Shown here in pieces: positions 9,421-16,089 of a stretch of 35,906 nucleotides of DNA. The notes under the pieces were generated by a model. That model was not told the origin of the DNA, did no database searches, and saw only the letters and a program-made list of their open reading frames with translations. Origin of the DNA: Comamonadaceae bacterium (lineage in GTDB: Bacteria > Pseudomonadota > Gammaproteobacteria > Burkholderiales > Burkholderiaceae_C); NCBI GenBank assembly GCA_027485285.1, contig JAIXRH010000008.1, forward strand, positions 1 through 35,906, in the 5' to 3' direction. Each line of letters opens with the position of its first letter. The first letter of the stretch is position 1. The position numbers were made by a program, and so were the translations under genes.

Positions 9421-9456
9421 TGTAAATAAATTTATTTTATTATAAATAAATTTACA
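9421..9456. promoter_or_regulatory. AT-rich dyad and direct repeat, probable upstream activator site
   Basis: A 36-bp element with perfect outer arms TGTAAAT (9421-9427) and ATTTACA (9450-9456); 13 of 15 bases match per half-site. The 12-mer TAAATAAATTTA also occurs twice, at 9423-9434 and 9443-9454, 20 bases apart or about two helical turns. It lies roughly 90-125 bases upstream of the start predicted from the -24/-12 promoter, the usual distance for a sigma-54 activator site. Binding by the adjacent CARF activator is inferred. Confidence 0.6.
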
Positions 9457-9519
9457 TATTGTCGCGGGTCAAATGGTCTAAGTGACTGATTTATATAGAT
9501 TGTTTCAATCTGGGGTGGT

Positions 9520-9535
9520 TGGCATAGATCTCGCA
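9520..9535 (+). promoter_or_regulatory. Sigma-54 (-24/-12) promoter
   Basis: TGGCATAGATCTCGCA matches the consensus TGGCAC-N5-TTGCA: GG at 9521-9522 and GC at 9533-9534 have exactly the required spacing, and TGGCA and the final GCA are intact. Deviations are T for C at the sixth base and C for T before the GC. Transcription should start near 9546, leaving about 22 bases to the ATG at 9568. A sigma-54 activator gene ends 107 bases upstream, which strongly supports the call. Confidence 0.75.
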
Positions 9536-9567
9536 ATTATTAAGGCAACAAACCTTAGGCGATCTAA

Positions 9568-10626
9568 ATGGCAGCACTGAATTTTGAACAAATTGTCGGT
9601 AACACAGTCTTGGGGGCTGAACATTCGATTGATGCGCGAGCCTGTCCAGACCAGTACCTTGGCCTCCTGTCAGACTCCATCGGAAAACCACAATTCCCAT
9701 TGCGGGTAGCAGCGCAAGAACGAACTGGACAACCTTGTTTAATCATGGTTTTGGAGTCGCCGCACGTTGATGAGTTCATCGGCGACATCGGTCCTGCCAA
9801 GGGCTTTACCGGAGACATGATTCGCGATTTTCTGCATGAAGTTATCAATCTTCAAGACGTTGATGGTTTTGGATTGGTGCTGATCAATGCAATTCAACAT
9901 CAATGCTCCCTGGGCAAGAGCACTTCCGCGCACCGCGACAAAGTCTTCCGGGCTGTGTGGGCACAAGGTGGTCAGGAGAATTTTGTTTCAAGACTTCGGG
10001 CGTTGCTCAGACCGAATGACGTTGTCATGAACTGTTGCACCAAGGGCAATGACTTTGAACTTAATACTCCGCTGCGGTCCTTGGTTGAGGCAACCATACG
10101 CGCTCACTTTCCCAATGTGCAAACCATTCGTCGGATGCATCCTGCTTCTTGGCGAACAAGGTCATGGCGAGGTGTCGCGTGGCGCTATCCAACAGAGTCC
10201 AAAGATGTGGTTGAGGCCCAAACGGAATCACAGTTTCCAGTGGATGAACTCGAAGCGAGAAACAAAGCTCTGGAAGCGAAGATCCTGCTATTGAAAAAGA
10301 TTGCCGCCAATGAGCAGACAACTTTTAAGTCTGAGACTGAAACCGCAGAAAGCGAAAAGAGTGTTGCCACTCTGTCAGAACCAGATGCGCTTGTGAGCAT
10401 TAAGGAAAATCAAATAGTGCGCGGCTCAGCTTGTACAGTTCTGGTGATGGGCGACGGAAGCCAGCGGCATATGAAGACGTCCACATTTGATCCTGATGGA
10501 GCCATCACTCAAAAGGCTAAAACACTCGTTGGCTCAAAGATCAGAACTACTTGCTGGGACCCCAAAGATAGCCCAGGGCGATGGTCTAGCCAAGGCTACT
10601 TCCGTAATATCTACTCAGCAGAGTGA
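9568..10626 (+). CDS. Unknown protein with uracil-DNA-glycosylase-like motifs (sigma-54 operon gene 1)
   Basis: A 352-residue protein. The N-terminal ~205 residues contain VLESPHVDEF (61-70), PAKGFTGDMIRDFL (76-89), LVLINAIQHQCSLG (103-116) and RRMHPASW (188-195). The order and spacing resemble the UDG superfamily, in which family 4/5 enzymes have GEAPG..E, PF.G.AG, an NxxK/C strand and an HPS motif. This is a by-eye resemblance; catalytic activity is not established. A short coiled coil (about 225-250) and acidic Ser/Glu linker lead to a C-terminal domain (about 278-352), probably beta-rich. The ATG follows AGGCGA and lies just downstream of the -24/-12 promoter. It is likely an inducible effector acting on nucleic acid or nucleotides. 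Confidence 0.75.
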   Translation: MAALNFEQIVGNTVLGAEHSIDARACPDQYLGLLSDSIGKPQFPLRVAAQERTGQPCLIMVLESPHVDEFIGDIGPAKGFTGDMIRDFLHEVINLQDVDGFGLVLINAIQHQCSLGKSTSAHRDKVFRAVWAQGGQENFVSRLRALLRPNDVVMNCCTKGNDFELNTPLRSLVEATIRAHFPNVQTIRRMHPASWRTRSWRGVAWRYPTESKDVVEAQTESQFPVDELEARNKALEAKILLLKKIAANEQTTFKSETETAESEKSVATLSEPDALVSIKENQIVRGSACTVLVMGDGSQRHMKTSTFDPDGAITQKAKTLVGSKIRTTCWDPKDSPGRWSSQGYFRNIYSAE

Positions 10627-10636
10627 AAGGAAAATC

Positions 10637-11146
10637 ATGTTTTTCAGCCAGCGCCCACAGCTAAACTCAATGAGCAAACCAGCACAATTCAGCTTTGCAG
10701 CAGACTTGTTTATGCTCCAAGCTATTCTTAAGTCAGAAGATGGAAAGTCCAAGGGCTGGCAGCTTGAATACTTGTTTCCTTGGAGTTGCTACAGGCAAAT
10801 TATTGAGTGGATTCTGAACAACGGTACACAAATCGGAGTTTCCGAATTTGAGGGCGTTGAGGTCATCCACGAAAGTGCCACTCACGTGAAAATTGTTTTC
10901 CCAAACGAACGTGAGCAGGACAAGATGCACAAATTTTTTGAGATGTTCAATTTCAAAAGAAAACAAGCTCAAGGCATTGATAGGAGTTTCCCGCCAATGC
11001 CGGATATTTATCAAGGTGGGCCAAAGCCAAATGTTGACGCTATCAAGCGATACATTTATTCAATTGAAAACGCTTTTGATGGAGATTCTCAAGTGGTTGA
11101 GATTCCATCTGGAGCCAATTGGAAATTTCATAAATTTGAATTTTAA
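10637..11146 (+). CDS. Unknown protein (sigma-54 operon gene 2)
   Basis: A 169-residue soluble protein of a family I do not recognise. It is rich in aromatic residues, with WQLEYLFPWSCYRQIIEWIL near 44-63 and a basic patch, FNFKRKQAQG, near 100-110. The last residues are WKFHKFEF. No signal peptide or membrane span is seen. The ATG at 10637 has a good ribosome site (AAAGGAAA) and comes 10 bases after the preceding stop, so it is almost certainly co-transcribed. An in-frame extension back to 10487 lies inside the upstream gene and was rejected. Confidence 0.75.
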   Translation: MFFSQRPQLNSMSKPAQFSFAADLFMLQAILKSEDGKSKGWQLEYLFPWSCYRQIIEWILNNGTQIGVSEFEGVEVIHESATHVKIVFPNEREQDKMHKFFEMFNFKRKQAQGIDRSFPPMPDIYQGGPKPNVDAIKRYIYSIENAFDGDSQVVEIPSGANWKFHKFEF

Positions 11147-11157
11147 GAGCTTTGCAA

Positions 11158-11526
11158 ATGAAAACTCTTGCCATTTCCCTGAATTTGGAATGCTTGCCCT
11201 TCGAGCTAAACCTGAAAAATATCGCAGATACGATCGACGAAAGAATGCGTGCTATGGGGCCGGAGGACTACCTAGGGAAAGTGATGGCTGTAGGCGAGGG
11301 TTTGCCTATCGCGGTATTGCTTGCTTATGAAGAGAATGCAGAGCCTGATGCCGATAAGGCAATCGCGGCATTCATGAGCATTATTGGTCAAGCGGCTGTT
11401 GCTTTCGGGGGATGGTCGTTGTGGGACGCCATCAGAAATGAGTGTGGTGCGTGGGAGTTCAGTGAGCAAGAAATGCCAGATTTCTATGCTCAACTTGTCG
11501 GCAATTTAAAGGTTGAAGACAAGTGA
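11158..11526 (+). CDS. Unknown small acidic protein (sigma-54 operon gene 3)
   Basis: A 122-residue acidic protein, not recognised. A helix-prone middle (LPIAVLLAYEENAEPDADKAIAAF is within about 47-72) is followed by a hydrophobic, glycine-containing stretch (IIGQAAVAFGGWSLW) too short and interrupted for a confident membrane helix. The ATG is 11 bases after the previous stop, so it closes the three-gene unit. Pairing of two small proteins behind a larger enzyme-like protein would fit an accessory or immunity pair, but nothing in the sequence proves this. No strong terminator follows before 11687. Confidence 0.65.
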   Translation: MKTLAISLNLECLPFELNLKNIADTIDERMRAMGPEDYLGKVMAVGEGLPIAVLLAYEENAEPDADKAIAAFMSIIGQAAVAFGGWSLWDAIRNECGAWEFSEQEMPDFYAQLVGNLKVEDK

Positions 11527-11660
11527 CTTGTATGACCTGCAGCCCGTTTGGGCAACTTCAAGTCGACGTCCCAATAGTTAGGATGATTAACTGGACCCCA
11601 AGTGCTTGATCCGCTTGCCTTTGGGCGATTTAGGCGGTTTGCGATCTGGTGTGTTCTGGC

Positions 11661-11668
11661 CCGCCAAG
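11661..11668 (+). repeat. Possible right attachment repeat (CCGCCAAG)
   Basis: Second copy of the octamer at the tRNA-Ser end. It is followed after 18 bases by a perfect terminator hairpin. If this is the right end of the island, the ancestral locus would read tRNA-Ser, CCGCCAAG, short spacer, terminator. Confidence 0.35.
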
Positions 11669-11686
11669 CCTAGCCAGCACCCCACA

Positions 11687-11715
11687 AAGCCGTTCGTCAG
11701 CGAACGGCTTTTTTT
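11687..11715 (+). terminator. Rho-independent terminator
   Basis: A perfect 10-bp stem AAGCCGTTCG / CGAACGGCTT closes a TCAG tetraloop, followed by a run of T. It now ends any transcript leaving the island; it may originally have served the serS/tRNA-Ser transcript. Confidence 0.93.
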
Positions 11716-11779
11716 ATCTCCGGTGACCAGTTTGACAAAGCGACAGATGCGACCTCTCAGTCTTCTTAGAATGGGGGCC

Positions 11780-12214
11780 ATGACCATGAACCTCCCTCGT
11801 TTGTTGCTAGCCCTGCTGATGGGCATGGCTGTGTGTGCGTCATCCGCATTTGCGCAAACGTTCAAAATGCCCTGCGAGGTGGAGGGCGTCATTCCGGCCA
11901 TGGATGACCTCAAGCTGAAACCGCAAAAAGTGGTGATTGAAATTCAATCCTTGGGCAGCAACATCTTCCTCAAGATGAATGGGCCCGAGCCTTATGTGTT
12001 GATCGCCAACAGTCTGGCCACAGAAGAGTTCAATGGCAAAAACTTGACCACGGCCAAAGAAATGGGTGCGTTTCGCAAGCACAAGGTGACGGGTGCGGAG
12101 TCTGAGATTCGCATCGCGCAAGCCACCATTGTCGTGACCGCCTTCACCGACACCACTTACCTGGGCAAAAAGGTGCGCATCCACATCACGGGGCCATGCA
12201 GCGCCCCGCGCTAG
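11780..12214 (+). CDS. Secreted protein of unknown function
   Basis: A 144-residue protein with a clear Sec signal peptide: a hydrophobic core PRLLLALLMGMAVCASS and a cleavage site after SAFA, leaving a mature protein beginning QTFKMPCEVEG. Mature Cys residues near each end could form a disulphide. The remainder looks beta-rich and has no motif I recognise. Codon use is back to the style of the core genome. ATG codons at 11771, 11780 and 11786 are all in frame; 11780 was chosen as the middle option, and the mature protein is the same. Confidence 0.75.
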   Translation: MTMNLPRLLLALLMGMAVCASSAFAQTFKMPCEVEGVIPAMDDLKLKPQKVVIEIQSLGSNIFLKMNGPEPYVLIANSLATEEFNGKNLTTAKEMGAFRKHKVTGAESEIRIAQATIVVTAFTDTTYLGKKVRIHITGPCSAPR

Positions 12215-12242
12215 GGCTGCGCAAACAACAATGGCTGAGCGT

Positions 12243-12440
12243 TTAAAACCAGCACCAAAAACCGGTGCAGTTGCCCGTGATTTGCTGGATCAGCACGTCC
12301 ACCAAGCTGCTGATGGCCAGCAGGGGCAAGCCCACGTACACAAACACCCACAGCACCAACACCAGCGTGAAGCGGGGTTCTTCCAAGCGGTGGCCCATCA
12401 CGGTCTGTGCTTGGCGGCGAAGGCGAAGTTTGTTCAGCAT
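12243..12440 (-). CDS. Small membrane protein
   Basis: A 65-residue protein with a basic N-terminus (MLNKLRLRRQAQTVMGHRLE), one or two hydrophobic segments (TLVLVLWVFVYVGLPLLAIS, then a shorter amphipathic one) and a Cys/Trp-containing end, GNCTGFWCWF. Charge distribution places the N-terminus in the cytoplasm. Function is unknown. It is divergent from the FemAB-like gene, with 20 bases between start codons, so any promoter for that gene would lie inside this one. Confidence 0.6.
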   Translation of the reverse strand: MLNKLRLRRQAQTVMGHRLEEPRFTLVLVLWVFVYVGLPLLAISSLVDVLIQQITGNCTGFWCWF

Positions 12441-12460
12441 GGTGCAAGGATTTTAGGCGC

Positions 12461-13384
12461 ATGAAAGTCAACTGGGACACCCTGAGCCATCCCGAGTGGG
12501 ACGGGCACCATGCCGCCGCTGCAGCGCCCTTGCAACAAGACTGGGCTTATGGCTCGTGTATGAAGACCTTGGGCGTCGGCGTGTTGCGTGCCTTTGTGTC
12601 CCAAGACGGCGCCCCCGTGGCCTTGGCCCAATTCATCGTGCGCCGTTTTGTAGGCGGCATGGCCAACATGGCTTTGTGCGCCTTAGGCCCCGTGTGGTTG
12701 CAAGCTTTGTCGGGCGCTGACAAAGCGCGGGTCTACAAAGCCTTGAAGCAAACCATGCCCTTGAACAACTTGCGCGTGGTGGCCGTCACGCCCCAGGAGC
12801 CGCAAAGCTCAGAGTTGGGGCTGTCGCGTTGGCGTCGCGTGATGACGGGCCACAGCACCGTGGTGCTGGACCTCTTGCCTGAGTTAGAGGTGTTGCGCGC
12901 CCAGTTGGATGGACGTTGGCGTTACAGCTTGGCGCGCGCCGAAGCGTCAGCCTTGACCATTCACCGCGTGGGCACGAATGCGGGCCAGTACCGCTGGCTG
13001 CTAGATGCCGAAATGCTGCAACGCGAGCAACGTGGCTTGCACGGACTGCCCCTGCATTTTTTTGATCTGTACGTGCCCTCGCGCCAACAACCTGCCAAAA
13101 CCATGTTGACCGTCCGTGCCGATGTGGGCCGAGACCGTGTGGCGGGCATGATGTTTTTGATCCACGGCGAAGCCGCCACCTACCAAGTGGGTTGGAGCGG
13201 TGATGTCGGCCGCGAACAAAACGCACACAACCTTATTTTGTGGCGCGCCATACAAGAGTTGCGCGAGCGCGGTGTGCGCAAGCTTGACCTTGGCGGTGTC
13301 AACACCACGCGCAGCGCCGGCATCGCGCGTTTCAAAATTGGCACGGGTGGGCAAGTGCTGACCTGTGCGGGCACCTTCATTTAA
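12461..13384 (+). CDS. FemAB/GNAT-like acyltransferase family protein
   Basis: A 307-residue protein with two halves that look like tandem GNAT folds. The second half contains the features of FemAB-like proteins (RWRYSLARAEASALTI, then NLILWRAIQELRERGVRKLDLGG and a final IARFKIGTGGQ). Members transfer aminoacyl or acyl groups, for example onto peptidoglycan precursors or lipids; the substrate here is unknown. The ATG at 12461 avoids overlap with the divergent small membrane gene. It ends 3 bases before ccmA, so it is probably transcribed with the ccm operon. Confidence 0.75.
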   Translation: MKVNWDTLSHPEWDGHHAAAAAPLQQDWAYGSCMKTLGVGVLRAFVSQDGAPVALAQFIVRRFVGGMANMALCALGPVWLQALSGADKARVYKALKQTMPLNNLRVVAVTPQEPQSSELGLSRWRRVMTGHSTVVLDLLPELEVLRAQLDGRWRYSLARAEASALTIHRVGTNAGQYRWLLDAEMLQREQRGLHGLPLHFFDLYVPSRQQPAKTMLTVRADVGRDRVAGMMFLIHGEAATYQVGWSGDVGREQNAHNLILWRAIQELRERGVRKLDLGGVNTTRSAGIARFKIGTGGQVLTCAGTFI

Positions 13385-13387
13385 GCC

Positions 13388-14026
13388 ATGCTGCGTGTGT
13401 CCCATCTGTCTTGCAGCCGTGGCAACAAGCCCCTGTTTGCCGACGTCAGTTTTGCGTTGCAAGCAGGCCAAGCCCTGCACCTTGAGGGTGACAACGGCGT
13501 GGGTAAAACCAGTTTGTTGCGCATCGTGTGCGGCTTGTCACCCGCCGAAGCGGGCCAAGTGTGTTGGCACGACAAAACCATCCAAGACAATGCCGCCGCG
13601 TTTCGTTCGTCTTTGTTTTATTTGGGCCACGGCTTGTCGCTCAAAGAAGAACTCACGGCGCTAGAAAACCTCATGTCGGATGCCGCGGTGTCGGGCCGAA
13701 CACTCAGCGAGCCCCAAGCCTTGGTGGCCTTGGCCCGCATGGGCCTGCGCGGGCGCGAACATTTGCCGCTGCGCGTGATGTCCCAAGGTCAAAAGCGCCG
13801 CACGGCGTTGGCTCGCTTGCTGGCCAGCCAAGCCCTGCTGTGGGTGTTGGACGAGCCCTTTGTGGCTTTGGATGCCAAAGCCGTCGACGGTTTGCGCGGC
13901 CTGTTGGCCGAGCACCTGACCCAGGGTGGCATGGTGCTGTTCACCAGCCACCAGCCCGTGGTGCTGATCGCTGCCAACGGCTTGCCCCTGGATGTGCAAA
14001 CCTACCGATTGAAAGGCTTGGCATGA
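13388..14026 (+). CDS. ccmA: Haem exporter ATPase CcmA
   Basis: The ATPase of the CcmABCD complex, which uses ATP to release holo-CcmE during system I cytochrome c maturation. At 212 residues it is the normal, short length. Walker A is GDNGVGKTSL (about 36-45), the signature region is MSQGQKRRTALARLL, in which the usual LSGGQ is altered as is common in CcmA, and Walker B is LWVLDEPFVALD. Its stop overlaps the ccmB start. Confidence 0.96.
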   Translation: MLRVSHLSCSRGNKPLFADVSFALQAGQALHLEGDNGVGKTSLLRIVCGLSPAEAGQVCWHDKTIQDNAAAFRSSLFYLGHGLSLKEELTALENLMSDAAVSGRTLSEPQALVALARMGLRGREHLPLRVMSQGQKRRTALARLLASQALLWVLDEPFVALDAKAVDGLRGLLAEHLTQGGMVLFTSHQPVVLIAANGLPLDVQTYRLKGLA

Positions 14027-14694
14027 GCGGCGGCGCATTCATGGCTGTGTTGCGACGCGACTTGCGCTTGGCCATGCGCCGCAAGAGCGAGGTGCTGACG
14101 GCGGTGTTTTTCTTTGTGGTGGTGGCTGCGTTGTTTCCGCTGGGCATTGGCCCTGAGCTCAACACCTTGCGCCTCGTTGCCCCTGGTGTCTTGTGGGTGG
14201 GTGCGCTGCTGTCGAGCATGCTGGCTTTGCAGCGTTTGTTTGAGGCCGATTACCGCGACGGCACGCTCGAGCAAATGGCTTTGTCACCCACGCCAATGCC
14301 CTTACTGATCAGTGCCAAACTCTTGGCGCATTGGTTGGTGTCAGGGGTGCCGTTGGTATTATTGGCGCCAGTTTTGGGGCTGCAATTTGACCTGTCGGCC
14401 GATGCCTTGGTCACCCTCACCGTGGCCCTGTTGTTGGGCACGCCGGTGTTGTCTTTGGTGGGTGGCATTGGTGCTGCGTTGACCCTGGGGGTGCGCGGCG
14501 GCGGGGTGTTGTTGTCGCTGCTGGTGTTGCCTTTGTTCATTCCTGTGCTGGTATTTGGCGCTGGCGCCGTGGAGGCGCAAGCCAGTGGTTTGGGGGCAGA
14601 GGCGCATTTGTCGATTTTGATGGCCATGCTGTTGCCTGCGGCATTTTTCAGCCCGTTTGCATGTGCGGCGGCTTTAAGGATCGCGTTGGAATGA
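14023..14694 (+). CDS. ccmB: Haem exporter permease CcmB
   Basis: A 223-residue inner-membrane protein with six hydrophobic segments, the permease partner of CcmA. The N-terminus (AVLRRDLRLAMRRKSEVL) and the LLSSMLALQRLFEADYRDGTLEQMALSP region (split across the first two loops) are characteristic. It overlaps ccmA by four bases (ATGA), and its own stop overlaps ccmC. Confidence 0.96.
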   Translation: MSGGAFMAVLRRDLRLAMRRKSEVLTAVFFFVVVAALFPLGIGPELNTLRLVAPGVLWVGALLSSMLALQRLFEADYRDGTLEQMALSPTPMPLLISAKLLAHWLVSGVPLVLLAPVLGLQFDLSADALVTLTVALLLGTPVLSLVGGIGAALTLGVRGGGVLLSLLVLPLFIPVLVFGAGAVEAQASGLGAEAHLSILMAMLLPAAFFSPFACAAALRIALE

Positions 14695-15434
14695 AAAGTA
14701 TCAATTGGTTTCACTACGCTGCGCCGCAGACCTTTTATGGTTTTGCAGGACGGGTGTGGCCTTGGTTTGCCGTGTTGGCCACCGCGCTGATGTTGGCGGG
14801 ACTGTGGTTGGGGTTTGCCGTCGCGCCGGCTGACTTCCAGCAAGGCGAGGGTTACCGCATCATCTTCGTGCATGTGCCTGTCAGTTGGATGTCGATGGTT
14901 GTTTACTTGGCCATGGCGTTTTGGAGCGTGCTGGGCCTGACCTTCAACACCCGCCTGTCAGGCATGATGACCCGCGCTTTGGCACCCACCGGTGCTTTGT
15001 TTGCATTTCTGTCGCTGTGGACTGGGGCGCTTTGGGGCAAGCCCATGTGGGGTACTTGGTGGGTGTGGGATGCGCGCCTGACCTCTGAGTTGATTTTGTT
15101 TTTCCTCTACCTCGGCTACATCGCCCTGACCTCCGCCATTGACGACACACGCCGCAGCGACCGCGCAGGGGCACTCATTGCCATCGTGGGTGCTGTCAAT
15201 GTGCCCATCATTTATTTCTCGGTGAAGTGGTGGAACACCTTGCACCAAGGCGCTTCGGTCTCGCTGACCAAAGGCTCGAGCATGGCCGAGGTCATGTTGT
15301 GGGGGATGTTGCTGATGGCTTTGGCGTTTTGGTTTTATACCTTGGCGCTGGTGTTGTACCGCGTGCGCACCCTCATCTTGCAGCGTGAGAGCCATGCCAC
15401 GTGGGTGCACGAACTCGACGAGGTGAAGCCATGA
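14691..15434 (+). CDS. ccmC: Haem transporter/chaperone CcmC
   Basis: A 247-residue membrane protein of the haem-handling family. The periplasmic tryptophan-rich WWD-type motif is WGTWWVWDARLTSE, and the haem-ligand histidines lie in FVHVPVSWMS and KWWNTLHQGAS. It loads haem onto CcmE. It starts within the ccmB stop (ATGA). Confidence 0.97.
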   Translation: MKSINWFHYAAPQTFYGFAGRVWPWFAVLATALMLAGLWLGFAVAPADFQQGEGYRIIFVHVPVSWMSMVVYLAMAFWSVLGLTFNTRLSGMMTRALAPTGALFAFLSLWTGALWGKPMWGTWWVWDARLTSELILFFLYLGYIALTSAIDDTRRSDRAGALIAIVGAVNVPIIYFSVKWWNTLHQGASVSLTKGSSMAEVMLWGMLLMALAFWFYTLALVLYRVRTLILQRESHATWVHELDEVKP

Positions 15435-15622
15435 GATGGGAAAGTTGGAGCCAGTTTTGGGCCATGGGTGGCTATGCCGTTTACGTGTGGGGCAGTGTGG
15501 GTGTGACGGCCTTGCTGATGGTGTTGGAAGTGTGGCAAGCCCGTTGGGCACACCGCGCGGTGTTGAAACAATTGAAAACCGAGCAGGCTGTGGCGCAATT
15601 GCCCGTTGAAGAATTGATGTGA
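15431..15622 (+). CDS. ccmD: Haem exporter small subunit CcmD
   Basis: A 63-residue protein with one membrane helix ([20 protein letters not shown]) after a short N-terminus containing FWAMGGYA, the CcmD hallmark. It stabilises the CcmABC-CcmE complex. It overlaps the end of ccmC by four bases and the start of ccmE by one base. Confidence 0.9.
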   Translation: MRWESWSQFWAMGGYAVYVWGSVGVTALLMVLEVWQARWAHRAVLKQLKTEQAVAQLPVEELM

Positions 15623-16089
15623 TGAAACCAAGAACCAAACGATTTGCACTGATTGCCGCTGGCATTGTGGTGCTGTGCGCGGCAGCCGCGTTTGTGCTGA
15701 ATGCCTTCCAAAGCAATTTGGTGTTTTTCTTCACACCCACGCAGGTCAGCAATGGGGAAGCGCCCAAGGGCCGCACTTTTCGCGCTGGCGGCATGGTGAA
15801 AGAAGGCAGCTTGGTGCGCGATGGCAACACCGTGCGCTTTGTCATCACCGACACCATCCACGAAATGCCTGTGACCTATGTGGGCCTGCTGCCTGACTTG
15901 TTCAAAGAGGGCAAAGGCGTGGTGTCGCAAGGCAAGTTGGGTGCTGACGGTGTGTTTGTGGCCAGCGAAGTGTTGGCCAAGCACGATGAAAACTACATGC
16001 CCCCCGAAGCCCAACACGCGATGGACCAAGCCGCTGCGGCCAAAGCCGCCCAGTCTTTGCAAGCGCCAACCCCGAAGGCCAACCCATGA
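15622..16089 (+). CDS. ccmE: Cytochrome c maturation haem chaperone CcmE
   Basis: A 155-residue protein with an N-terminal membrane anchor and a periplasmic OB-fold domain. His121 in [10 protein letters not shown] is the residue that binds haem covalently, with Tyr125 as axial ligand. The C-terminal tail is Ala-rich and flexible. The ATG at 15622 overlaps the ccmD stop; a GTG directly before it is also possible. Confidence 0.96.
   Translation: MKPRTKRFALIAAGIVVLCAAAAFVLNAFQSNLVFFFTPTQVSNGEAPKGRTFRAGGMVKEGSLVRDGNTVRFVITDTIHEMPVTYVGLLPDLFKEGKGVVSQGKLGADGVFVASEVLAKHDENYMPPEAQHAMDQAAAAKAAQSLQAPTPKANP

Larger units (their letters stand above)
5713..11668. mobile_element. Candidate genomic island inserted at the tRNA-Ser 3' end
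   Basis: Between the tRNA-Ser and the terminator at 11687 the base composition is clearly more AT-rich and codon choice differs from the flanking genes. The contents are an excisionase-like gene, a coiled-coil protein, a sigma-54 activator and three genes of unknown family. The octamer CCGCCAAG occurs at the tRNA end (5713-5720) and again at 11661-11668. Joining the two would place the terminator about 18 bases after the tRNA, a normal tRNA-terminator layout. No integrase or recombinase gene is visible, and an 8-bp repeat is short for a tRNA attachment site, so the exact ends are uncertain. Confidence 0.6.

Noticed and set aside
11587-11913. Leftward 108-codon frame across the right island edge
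   Set aside because: It reads through the terminator stem and the signal-peptide region of the secreted protein; the Lys/Pro-rich end briefly suggested a transposase remnant, but no element ends or family motif could be seen.
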